Shown piece by piece: positions 26,416 to 34,430 of a stretch of DNA of 64,000 nucleotides. Under the pieces are notes generated by a model that made no database searches, was not told the DNA's origin, and saw only the letters and a program-made list of their open reading frames with translations. The stretch lies in the NCBI GenBank assembly GCA_017540565.1, contig JAFYAU010000055.1:1-64000 (forward strand), in the 5' to 3' direction. How positions within the stretch are numbered: position 1 is the stretch's first letter; each line of letters begins with the position of its first letter. The position numbers were made by a program, and so were the translations under genes. This DNA comes from Oscillospiraceae bacterium. GTDB lineage: Bacteria; Bacillota; Clostridia; Oscillospirales; Oscillospiraceae.

Positions 26416-28839
26416 ATGTACGAGTTAAAGCCCATCTCCGACCGCGTGAAGCGCGTCAGGGAGAAGTACCGCAACACCAAGCCCAAAATCGATATCAACC
26501 GGTATCGTCTGGTCACGGAATTCTACATGAACAACCCCCAGCTGACCGGCGTTCTGAAGAGGGCGAAGAACCTGCGCAACCTATTTGAGAACATGCCCAT
26601 CCTCATCAATGAGGACGAGATCATCGTCGGATGGCAGGGCGCTTCCTACCGCTGCTGCGCGCTGTATCCCGAGACCAGCTTCAACTGGTTCATGAAGGAA
26701 CTGCGCACCAACAACATCCGCACCCGCACGGCGGACCCCTATCTGCTGGACGAAGAGGATGAGAAGTACCTGCTGGAGACCGGAGATTTCTGGGACAAGA
26801 ACAGCATGTCCGCCATCTACGACGAGTACATGCCCCGCTATCACCGCGACCATATGTGCGGCAACGGCGTCCTGTTCTTCGGCAAGAAGAACAACGCTCA
26901 GTCCCCCGTCGGCCACTTCGTAGCCAACTTCTGGACCGCCACGCAGAAGGGCTTCGGCGCCATCGCCCAGGAAGCCCGCGACAAGATGGCCCAGTATGAG
27001 GAAGAGGGCCTGCGCGACGACACCATCTTCAAGTACAACTTCTACCGCGCCGTGGATATCGTCAGCACCGGCCTGATCCACTGGTCCAAGAGATACGCCG
27101 CCGAGGCCAAGCGCCAGGCGGACGAGTGCACGGATCCCGAGCGCAAGGCCGAACTGCTCGAGATGGCCGACACCCTCGACTGGATCATGGAGCATCCCTG
27201 CCGCAACTTCCACGACGCCGTGCAGTGCATCTACCTGTATCAGCTGGCCATGTGCATGGACGGCCAGCAGCACGGCATCAGCTACGGCCGCGTCGACCAG
27301 TACCTCGGCCGTTACTATGAGCAGGATCTGGCCAACGGCACCATCACCCCGGAGAAGGCCCAGGAGATCATGGACCTGTTCTATCTGAAGGTCGCCGAGT
27401 GCAACAAGATCTGGTCCGAAGGCGCCACTAAGTCCGGTCCGGGCTACACCAGCGGACAGCTGATGACCATGGGCGGCGTGGACAAGGACGGCAACGACGC
27501 GACCAATGGCGTCACCTACCTCATGCTGCAGTCCGCGGGACGCCTGCTCCTGCACGATCCCCCGCAGGCCCTGCGTATCCATGAGGGCACGCCCGACGAA
27601 CTCTGGGAGGCTGCCATCGAGACGACGAAGCGCTGCGGCGGCGTTCCCACCTTCGAGAGCGACACCGTCATCATCCCCGCGATGATGAAGCGCGGCATTC
27701 CTCTTGAGGACGCCCGCAACTACTGCCTGCACGGCTGCGTCGAGCCGGGCATCGGCGGCTACGAATGGGCACAGCCCGGCGGAACCGGCACGGAGTCCTA
27801 TCTGAACATCGTCAACGCGTTCCTGCTCGCCATCAACAACGGCACGAATCCGATGCGCTTCCCCGGCGCTCCCGAGCCCGAGCAGACGGGCCCCGCCACC
27901 GGTTATCTGTATAACATGGAATCCATGGACGAGGTGCTCGCCGCCGTCAAGGAACAGTTCTTCTTCTTCTGCAAGTGGCAGTGCGCGAACATCAACGCCT
28001 GGGAGTCCATCATCGGCTTCCACAATCCCCTGCCCATGGTCTCCGCCACGGTCGAGGGCTGCATGGATTCCGGCAAGGACGTCATGTGGGGCGGCGCGAA
28101 GTACAACTCCACCGGCAACTCCTGCATCGGCATCGGCAACGTCGCGGACAGCCTGAACATCATCGACTACCTCTGCTTCAAGACCAAGAAGGTCTCCACC
28201 AGAGAGATGTACGATGCCATCATGGACAACTGGGAAGGCCATGAGGAGCTCCGTCAGTACATCAACGGCCAGGTGCCGCGTCTCGGCAACGGCGACGCGG
28301 AGGCGGACAAGTACATGAACTTCACCGCCCAGACCTACGCGGACGCCATCAACTGCCGTACCGGCCCGCGCGGACGCTTCTCCGCCGGCTGCTACCCCGT
28401 GACCTGCAACGTCCTGTTCGGCTACTTCACCTGGGCGACGCCCGACGGACGCAAGTTCGGCGAGCCTCTGACCGACGGCATCTCCCCCGTTCAGGGCATG
28501 GACAAGCACGGCCCCGTCTCCCTGCTCAACTCCATCCTGAACTTCGACCAGTCCGAATACGGCAACGGCACGCTGTGCAACATGAAGTTCCATCCCACCG
28601 CGCTGAAGGGCGCCGACGGCCTCATGAAGCTCCGCACCATTATGGAGACCTACTTCGAAGAGGGCGGCATGGAACTCCAGCTGAACATCATCGGCAGCGA
28701 TACGCTGAGAGACGCGCAGAAGCATCCCGAGAACTACAAGGACCTCGTCGTCCGCGTGGCCGGCTTCTCCGCCTACTTCGTCGAAGTGTTCGAGGACTGC
28801 CAGAACGACCTGATCCGCAGGACCGAACTGGCGCTGTAA
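26416..28839 (+). CDS. Glycyl radical enzyme, substrate unassigned
   Basis: This 807-residue enzyme of the pyruvate formate-lyase/diol dehydratase superfamily runs radical chemistry that needs an oxygen-free cell. The thiyl loop is GCVEPG with C441 and E443, and the glycyl radical loop is RVAGFSAYF with G783. H167 lies in the usual GH position. The Cys-x-Glu pair is typical of dehydratases and lyases such as glycerol dehydratase or CutC, not of PFL itself, which has two adjacent cysteines. However, the residues after the Glu (GIGGYEWAQPGGTG) differ from the PQxPGKTxGWHDAA pattern I know for those enzymes. Its own activase follows 15 nt downstream. Third codon positions are almost all G or C, suggesting high expression. 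Confidence 0.9.
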   Translation: MYELKPISDRVKRVREKYRNTKPKIDINRYRLVTEFYMNNPQLTGVLKRAKNLRNLFENMPILINEDEIIVGWQGASYRCCALYPETSFNWFMKELRTNNIRTRTADPYLLDEEDEKYLLETGDFWDKNSMSAIYDEYMPRYHRDHMCGNGVLFFGKKNNAQSPVGHFVANFWTATQKGFGAIAQEARDKMAQYEEEGLRDDTIFKYNFYRAVDIVSTGLIHWSKRYAAEAKRQADECTDPERKAELLEMADTLDWIMEHPCRNFHDAVQCIYLYQLAMCMDGQQHGISYGRVDQYLGRYYEQDLANGTITPEKAQEIMDLFYLKVAECNKIWSEGATKSGPGYTSGQLMTMGGVDKDGNDATNGVTYLMLQSAGRLLLHDPPQALRIHEGTPDELWEAAIETTKRCGGVPTFESDTVIIPAMMKRGIPLEDARNYCLHGCVEPGIGGYEWAQPGGTGTESYLNIVNAFLLAINNGTNPMRFPGAPEPEQTGPATGYLYNMESMDEVLAAVKEQFFFFCKWQCANINAWESIIGFHNPLPMVSATVEGCMDSGKDVMWGGAKYNSTGNSCIGIGNVADSLNIIDYLCFKTKKVSTREMYDAIMDNWEGHEELRQYINGQVPRLGNGDAEADKYMNFTAQTYADAINCRTGPRGRFSAGCYPVTCNVLFGYFTWATPDGRKFGEPLTDGISPVQGMDKHGPVSLLNSILNFDQSEYGNGTLCNMKFHPTALKGADGLMKLRTIMETYFEEGGMELQLNIIGSDTLRDAQKHPENYKDLVVRVAGFSAYFVEVFEDCQNDLIRRTELAL

Positions 28840-28854
28840 TCCGGGAGACTGCCT

Positions 28855-29814
28855 GTGAGCGAAGAAAAAGTTCTTACTGCCAGGCTGTACGATATCCAGG
28901 GCTTTTCCGTTCAGGATGGCCCTGGAATTCGCACGACAGCCTTTCTGAAGGGGTGTCCCCTGCACTGCCCGTGGTGCCACAGTCCGGAATCCCAGGCCTA
29001 TTATCCTCAGCTGAGCTACATCGACATGAGATGTCTGGGCGTGGAGGCCTGCGATTCGAGGTGCATCAAGGCCTGCCCCCACAACGCGATCGAACTGGGC
29101 GGGGAGCGCCTGGACGCCAAGACGAACGAGATGCTGCAGACGGTGCACGTCAAGCGCGATCTGTGCGACAACTGCTTCAAGTGCTCAGAGGTGTGCTATC
29201 CCGATGCCCTGTACCGGTGCGGCGACGACTACACCGTGGACCAGCTGGTGGCCCGCCTCCTGCAGGACAGGCGCTTTTTCAAGCGCGGCGGCGGCGTGAC
29301 CATCTCCGGCGGCGAGTGCCTCACCCAGCCGGCTTTCGTCCTCGAAGTGCTGAAGCGCCTGAAGGATGAAGGCATCAACACGGCTGTCGACACCACCGGC
29401 TTCTGCAAGTGGGAGATCATTGAGAGCATCATGCCGTATACGGATCTGTTCCTGTACGATCTAAAGCACATGGACAGCGAGAAGCACAAGGCCGTCACCG
29501 GCGTGCCCAACGAGATCATCCTTGACAACTGCAGAAAGATCGCCGAGAACGGCGGGAAGATGCAGATTCGGATCCCGGTGATCCCGATGTTCAACGACGA
29601 CGAGGAGAACATCAGGAAGACCGCGGAGTTCTGCGTGCCCCTCGGGGACGCCGTGACCGTCATCCAGCTTCTCCCCTATCACAATCTGGGAGTGACCAAG
29701 TATCTCCGCATCAGCGACAAGCCCGTGATGGAGGCGACGCCCCCCACGGACGAGTTCATGGAGAAACTCAAGGCCATCATGGAAGAATACGGGCTTCCCG
29801 TCACCATCCACTGA
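28855..29814 (+). CDS. Glycyl radical enzyme activase (radical SAM)
   Basis: This 319-residue activating enzyme installs the radical on G783 of the neighbouring protein. The radical SAM motif is C34-x3-C38-x2-C41. An inserted ferredoxin-like region has two further cysteine sets (about C60-C74 and C104-C114), as in activases of diol dehydratases, CutC and similar enzymes. SGGECLTQP binds SAM. The start is GTG at 28855 with GGGAG upstream. It ends just before a strong terminator, so the operon is these two genes. Confidence 0.93.
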   Translation: MSEEKVLTARLYDIQGFSVQDGPGIRTTAFLKGCPLHCPWCHSPESQAYYPQLSYIDMRCLGVEACDSRCIKACPHNAIELGGERLDAKTNEMLQTVHVKRDLCDNCFKCSEVCYPDALYRCGDDYTVDQLVARLLQDRRFFKRGGGVTISGGECLTQPAFVLEVLKRLKDEGINTAVDTTGFCKWEIIESIMPYTDLFLYDLKHMDSEKHKAVTGVPNEIILDNCRKIAENGGKMQIRIPVIPMFNDDEENIRKTAEFCVPLGDAVTVIQLLPYHNLGVTKYLRISDKPVMEATPPTDEFMEKLKAIMEEYGLPVTIH

Positions 29815-29818
29815 CCGG

Positions 29819-29850
29819 ACAGGCTGCGCATCTGCGCAGCCTGTTTTTCT
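29819..29850 (+). terminator. Terminator of the glycyl radical operon
   Basis: A long GC-rich inverted repeat (29819-29830, 29833-29844) is followed by TTTTTCTTT, starting 5 nt after the activase stop. Confidence 0.9.
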
Positions 29851-29854
29851 TTCC

Positions 29855-29883
29855 TTGAGAATTCTCCGCGGCGTCTGTATAAT
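29855..29883 (+). promoter_or_regulatory. Sigma-A promoter of the tandem esterases
   Basis: TTGAGA (29855-29860), a 17-nt spacer and TATAAT (29878-29883). The first gene starts 32 nt downstream of the -10 box. Confidence 0.82.
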
Positions 29884-29914
29884 GTATCCATACTGATTTT
29901 CGAGGTGATAGACC

Positions 29915-30760
29915 ATGGCCTGGCTGCAAGTGAATTTCTATTCCAATGTCCTGTTCCAGCCCGTGCCGCTGCAGATCCTGATACCGGCGGATTACGCCGA
30001 TCCCGCGGCAGGGAATAAATGGAAGACACTGTATCTCCTGAACGGGTATTTCGGAAACTGCACGGACTGGCTGCTGAGCGGGGATGCGCAGGCGGTCAGT
30101 CAGGCATACGATCTGTGCATCGTCATGCCGTCGGGAAACAACGATTTCTATGTCGATGCCCCCTGCGGCGCCAGGGACAACAGCCGTTTCATTTCCGGAG
30201 AGCTGGTCGACTTTACCCGGCGCCTTCTTCCCCTTTCCGACAGGAGAGAGGATACGATCCTGGGCGGCCTGTCCATGGGAGGCTTCGGGACCCTGTACAA
30301 CTGTCTGGCCCACAGCGACGTGTTCGGACACGGCGTCGCTCTCTCCTCCGCGCTCGTCCTGAACAGGAAGAGCCTCGAGAACCTCCCGGAAAAGGACAGC
30401 TTCATGGGCATCAACAAGGGGTATTACCGCGACGTCTTCGGTGAGGACCTTCTTTCACTGCCGGAAAGCGGGCAGAATCCGATAGTCGTTGCCGAGCGGA
30501 TGCTGAGGGAGAACAGGCCCGTCCCGGATCTGTATATCGCCTGCGGAAGAAACGACATGCTGAAGTTTCCGAACAGGAAGTTCTGCGCCGGCCTGGACGG
30601 ACTCGGCATCCCCTATACGTACGAAGAGGGACCGGGGTCCCACGAATGGGCGTTCTGGAAGCCCTATCTCCGCCGCGGCCTCGACCATGCCGTCGGGGCT
30701 CCGGCTGCACCGCCCCAGAATCCGTTCTGGGTGGAAGATGACAAGAGAGGTGACCGCTGA
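29915..30760 (+). CDS. Esterase D-like alpha/beta hydrolase, copy 1
   Basis: This 281-residue protein of the PF00756-type esterase family has the nucleophile elbow GLSMGG, the acid in ACGRNDML and the histidine in GSHEWAFW. LLNGYFGN is the oxyanion strand. No signal peptide is visible, so it is probably cytoplasmic. It is similar along its whole length to the next gene, which begins in its stop codon (TGATG). Substrates in this family include acetylated sugars, S-formylglutathione and short-chain esters; none can be chosen here. Confidence 0.85.
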   Translation: MAWLQVNFYSNVLFQPVPLQILIPADYADPAAGNKWKTLYLLNGYFGNCTDWLLSGDAQAVSQAYDLCIVMPSGNNDFYVDAPCGARDNSRFISGELVDFTRRLLPLSDRREDTILGGLSMGGFGTLYNCLAHSDVFGHGVALSSALVLNRKSLENLPEKDSFMGINKGYYRDVFGEDLLSLPESGQNPIVVAERMLRENRPVPDLYIACGRNDMLKFPNRKFCAGLDGLGIPYTYEEGPGSHEWAFWKPYLRRGLDHAVGAPAAPPQNPFWVEDDKRGDR

Positions 30761-31587
30761 TGGCGCTCATTCAGATGACAATGACTTCTCACTGCCTGAA
30801 GCGCTCCGTGCAGGTCAACGCCTATATCCCCTGCGATCCCATGCTCATGCCTGGCATGAAACCGGATCCCGGGCCGTGGAAGACGATCTATCTGCTGCAC
30901 GGCTTCATGGGAGACGGGACGCAGTGGCTGGGGTCTGACAGGATCGGAGAGATCAGCAAGCTGTATAACGTGGCCGTCATCATGCCGAACGGGGAGAACC
31001 ATTTCTATGTGGATGCCCCAATCCGCGGGGACAGATACGGTGAATTCGTCGGCCGCGAGCTGGTCGACTTCACCCGCATGCTCTTCCCGCTTTCCGGGAA
31101 GCGGGAGGACACCATCATCGCCGGCGTGTCCATGGGCGGTTACGGCGCCATCCTGAACGGCCTGAAATACAGCGGGACGTTCGGACATGTGATCGGCTGC
31201 AGCCCCGCCATCATCATCGATGACATCAATCCGCACACGTATATCGCGACGCTGACAGGCACGACGACGGACGCGTTTTACCGCAGCGTCTTCGGCGAAC
31301 TGGAAGGGATCGAGCAGTCCGACGCATCCCCCCGGTGGCTGGCGGCGCGGATGGCGGAGCGCGGAGAGGAGTTCCCCGATATCTTCTGGGGCTGCGGATA
31401 CAATGACGTCCTCGTTGAGCCCAGCCGGACGCTCGACCGCGACCTGACGCGGCTGGGCATCCCCCACGACTACAGAGAGTATCCAGGCACCCATGATCCC
31501 GTGGTATTTACCCCGACGCTCTACGACGGCCTCGACAGGATCCTGCAGAAAATGCCGGAAATGCCGAACCCGTTCTGGAAGGACTGA
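30760..31587 (+). CDS. Esterase D-like alpha/beta hydrolase, copy 2
   Basis: A 275-residue paralogue of the preceding protein, sharing blocks such as FYVDAP, GELVDFTR/RELVDFTR, SMGG and a C-terminal NPFW. Its elbow is GVSMGG, with the acid in GCGYNDVL and a probable histidine in GTHDPVVF. The start overlaps the upstream stop by 1 nt, so the pair is translationally coupled. The two probably arose by tandem duplication and have diverged strongly. Confidence 0.85.
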   Translation: MALIQMTMTSHCLKRSVQVNAYIPCDPMLMPGMKPDPGPWKTIYLLHGFMGDGTQWLGSDRIGEISKLYNVAVIMPNGENHFYVDAPIRGDRYGEFVGRELVDFTRMLFPLSGKREDTIIAGVSMGGYGAILNGLKYSGTFGHVIGCSPAIIIDDINPHTYIATLTGTTTDAFYRSVFGELEGIEQSDASPRWLAARMAERGEEFPDIFWGCGYNDVLVEPSRTLDRDLTRLGIPHDYREYPGTHDPVVFTPTLYDGLDRILQKMPEMPNPFWKD

Positions 31588-31602
31588 CAGGGCAGCAATG
31601 AT

Positions 31603-31636
31603 AAAGCCGACGCCTGAGGGCGCCGGCTTCTCTTTA
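31603..31636 (+). terminator. Terminator between esterases and MATE gene
   Basis: An 11-bp stem with one mismatch (AAGCCGACGCC/GGCGCCGGCTT) is followed by CTCTTTATATT. It lies between convergent genes. Confidence 0.7.
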
Positions 31637-31649
31637 TATTGAGATTCTT

Positions 31650-33020
31650 TCAGTCCTGACGATCGGTCAGACGGTGTTTCGTGAAATCCGCATGGTGGAA
31701 ATAGAGCAGGGTCACGACAGAGCACACGAACCATCCCGCAGGATAGGACATGCCGATCGGAAGCATCGTGTTGGAGATGAACCGCGACATGATGAAGAGG
31801 TAGACCTGACGGAAAGCCACGAAACTGGAGAGCATGATGATCATCATGGCGAGACTGTGCCCCGCACCGCGCAGGGCGGAGTTGAAGATCTGGTTGAAGC
31901 AGCAGATCAGATAGAACGGCGACAGCCAGCGGAGGAACATCGTACCGATCTCTACGACTTCTGGCTTTTTGTTGAAGAAAGCGATCAGGGACGGAGCAAA
32001 GATCATCAGGATCGCGGCGATCACAGCGGTAATGGCCAGTGCGACTCCCACCGCGGTATACACGCCCTTTTTCGCACGGTTCACCTGACCTTTTCCTATG
32101 TTCTGGCCGACGAAGGTGGAGGTCGTCAGCGCGAGCGACTGCATCGGGAGCATGATGAGCATGTCCAGCTTCAGATAAGCGGTCCAGCCGCCCATGCAGT
32201 TGGCTCCGAACTGGTTGATATATGACTGGACGAACACGTTTGAAAACGACGTGATGGCCATCTGGAGCGCTGCGGGAAGGCCGATGATGACGATCTTTTT
32301 CAGGATGTCCCAGTGGCATTTCAGCTTGCTGAAGGACAGCTTGACGCAGGAAGACGTGCGTACGAGCGATGCCACCGTGAGGAAGGCGGATATGAACTGG
32401 GAAAGGATCGTGGCATAGGCCACGCCCTTGACGCCCCAATGGAACCGGATGACGAAAACGAGGTCGAGAACGGTGTTCAGGACCGCGCACACGACGAGAT
32501 AGTAGAACGGCCGCCGGGAGTCTCCGATGGCGCGCATGATGCCGGAGCCCATGTTGTAGAACAGGAGCCCGATGAGTCCGGCAAAATAAATCGTAAGGTA
32601 ATCCTTCGCTTCCGGGTATACCTCGGCCGGGACCTTCATGAGCGTGAGGAGCAGCGGCGTCAGCAGGATCCCGAGAATGGACAGGACAACGGTCATGAAG
32701 GCAGTCGCCACGATGGCCGTGTGGGAGGCCTGATTGACCTTTTCCCTGTCACCCGCGCCGTACAGCTGCGAGATGACGACACCGGCACCGGAGGAGAATC
32801 CTATGAACGTGCCGATGAGCATGTTGATGACGGGCATCAGCGTACCGACGGCGGAAAAGGCTTCGTTGCTCACGTAGTTCCCGACGACCCAGGTATCCAC
32901 CATGTTGTACAGCTGCTGGAAGATGTTTCCCAGCAGCAGGGGGAGCATGAACGCAATCAGATGACCTACGATCCCGCCCTGAGTCATGTCCCTGTCTCTG
33001 CTTTTTCCGAATAACCGCAC
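31650..33020 (-). CDS. MATE-family efflux transporter
   Basis: This roughly 456-residue inner-membrane protein has about twelve hydrophobic helices in two homologous halves. The N-terminal segment MTQGGIVGHLIAFMLPLLLGNIFQQLYNMVD is a MATE hallmark that I break here as DMTQGGIVGHL then LPLLLGNIFQQLYN. The family exports drugs or other cations using sodium or proton gradients. The promoter -10 at 33069-33074 excludes the longest frame. GTG 33020 or ATG 32987 are the likely starts, neither with a strong ribosome binding site; I list the former. Confidence 0.85.
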   Translation of the reverse strand: MRLFGKSRDRDMTQGGIVGHLIAFMLPLLLGNIFQQLYNMVDTWVVGNYVSNEAFSAVGTLMPVINMLIGTFIGFSSGAGVVISQLYGAGDREKVNQASHTAIVATAFMTVVLSILGILLTPLLLTLMKVPAEVYPEAKDYLTIYFAGLIGLLFYNMGSGIMRAIGDSRRPFYYLVVCAVLNTVLDLVFVIRFHWGVKGVAYATILSQFISAFLTVASLVRTSSCVKLSFSKLKCHWDILKKIVIIGLPAALQMAITSFSNVFVQSYINQFGANCMGGWTAYLKLDMLIMLPMQSLALTTSTFVGQNIGKGQVNRAKKGVYTAVGVALAITAVIAAILMIFAPSLIAFFNKKPEVVEIGTMFLRWLSPFYLICCFNQIFNSALRGAGHSLAMMIIMLSSFVAFRQVYLFIMSRFISNTMLPIGMSYPAGWFVCSVVTLLYFHHADFTKHRLTDRQD

Positions 33021-33068
33021 TGCTTTCTCACTCAATTCAAACACCAGCTCAAATTCATTGCTGAATTC

Positions 33069-33097
33069 ATTATAGAACAATCTTATTTGACCGTCAA
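33069..33097 (-). promoter_or_regulatory. Sigma-A promoter of the MATE gene
   Basis: TTGACG (33092-33097), a 17-nt spacer and TATAAT (33069-33074) on the minus strand. Confidence 0.82.
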
Positions 33098-33125
33098 ATG
33101 AGCCGGGACGGAAATCCGGGCACAA

Positions 33126-33154
33126 AGAAGCGGGCCCGCTGCCGGGCCCGCCTT
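33126..33154 (-). terminator. Terminator of the ABC export operon
   Basis: A 9-bp GC-only stem, GCGGGCCCG/CGGGCCCGC, lies between the permease stop and the MATE promoter, followed on the minus strand by TTCTTTG. Confidence 0.7.
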
Positions 33155-33167
33155 TGTCTGCGTTTCC

Positions 33168-34415
33168 TTATTCGTGTCTCAGCGCGTCGATCGGATTGAG
33201 GCGGGATGCCTTGACCGCGGGAACAAGTCCGAAGACGATGCCGATGACCATGGAGAATACGAGCGCGATCACGCACGCCGGTATGCTGATGGAGACGGCG
33301 GTGCCCATGACTCTGCTCATCATGAAGGTCAGACCTATGCCGAATCCGACGCCCAGAATGCCTCCCAGTGTGGTCAGTACGGCTGCTTCCGTCAGGAACT
33401 GCCACAGGATGCGCCGCTGTCTTGCGCCGATGGCAAGCTTCAGGCCGATCTCGCGGATCCTCTCGGTGACGCTGACGAGCATGATGTTCATCACGCCGAT
33501 GCCGCCGACGAGAAGAGAGATGCCGGCGATCCAGAGAAGCTGATTGTTGGTCGCCTTGGACAGGTTCTGGAGGTCTCCCGCCCTCTCGAGGAGGTCATCG
33601 GCCTTGTAGGCGATCTCCGTGGAGGAAACGGCTCTGCCGTTGAGGAGATCCGCGGCTTTAGTTCCGACCGAGGTCATGGCGTCGGTCCCGGACGCCTTCA
33701 GGCATACGGCCTGCGGCTCGTCATAGCGGTACAGGACGTCCCAGCAGTCGATGGGAACGAAGATCTTTCCTGCGCCTGTGTTCATGTACATGTAGTAGTC
33801 GTTCAGGGTTTCGATGACCGCTTCGTTCACGACCTTCTGCGCGGCGACGCCGACGACGACGAACGGCTCCTGGCCGATCTCCAGCGTCTCCCCTATCGGG
33901 TTTACGCCCTGAAACAGGCTGTCCGCCACACTGCCGTCCAGGATGGCGACTTTGCGGTGCTCGGCCATGTCTTCCTCCGTAAAGCCGCGCCCGTAGGAGA
34001 TGGAGTAACTGTTGATGGACAGATAATCCGCGTCGACCCCGTAGATGCTGCCGTTATATGCGGTGTTCCTGTAGTACACACCGTCCGCCCAGTTCCTCCT
34101 GCGGAAGTAGCCGACGCCCTCCACGTCGGGAAGTTCCTCAAGTTCCTCTTTCATGTCTTCGTCCAGAAGAGCGACGCCGGAAGGAAGCTCGTTGTATTCC
34201 ATTTCATAGGCATAGCCGTCCTTCTGCAGCTGGACGGTCACGACGTTGTTCCCCGCGCCTATCAGATTGTTCTTGATCTGGTCGTTGGTTCCCTTGATCG
34301 TCGCGACGATGGTGATGATGGACGCTATGCCGATGATGATGCCGAGCATCGTGAGAACGGAACGGAGCTTGTGGCTCCATACGCCCTGAAGGGCCAGCGC
34401 TATATTTTCAAACAT
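33168..34415 (-). CDS. MacB-type ABC transporter permease (FtsX domain)
   Basis: This 415-residue permease has an N-terminal helix (about 18-40), a large extracytoplasmic MacB periplasmic-core domain (about 45-280), and three C-terminal helices with the FtsX signature ([19 protein letters not shown] and [14 protein letters not shown] [11 protein letters not shown]). Such proteins work as mechanotransmitters with a separate ATPase and an adaptor, exporting peptides or drugs. It is the last gene of a four-gene operon. Confidence 0.9.
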   Translation of the reverse strand: MFENIALALQGVWSHKLRSVLTMLGIIIGIASIITIVATIKGTNDQIKNNLIGAGNNVVTVQLQKDGYAYEMEYNELPSGVALLDEDMKEELEELPDVEGVGYFRRRNWADGVYYRNTAYNGSIYGVDADYLSINSYSISYGRGFTEEDMAEHRKVAILDGSVADSLFQGVNPIGETLEIGQEPFVVVGVAAQKVVNEAVIETLNDYYMYMNTGAGKIFVPIDCWDVLYRYDEPQAVCLKASGTDAMTSVGTKAADLLNGRAVSSTEIAYKADDLLERAGDLQNLSKATNNQLLWIAGISLLVGGIGVMNIMLVSVTERIREIGLKLAIGARQRRILWQFLTEAAVLTTLGGILGVGFGIGLTFMMSRVMGTAVSISIPACVIALVFSMVIGIVFGLVPAVKASRLNPIDALRHE

Positions 34416-34430
34416 ATATCCGGCACCTCC

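Noticed and set aside
26581..29148. An 855-codon open frame antisense to the glycyl radical enzyme
   Set aside because: It mirrors the sense gene's extreme G/C third-position bias, has no family motifs or ribosome binding site, and the sense protein has all expected catalytic residues.
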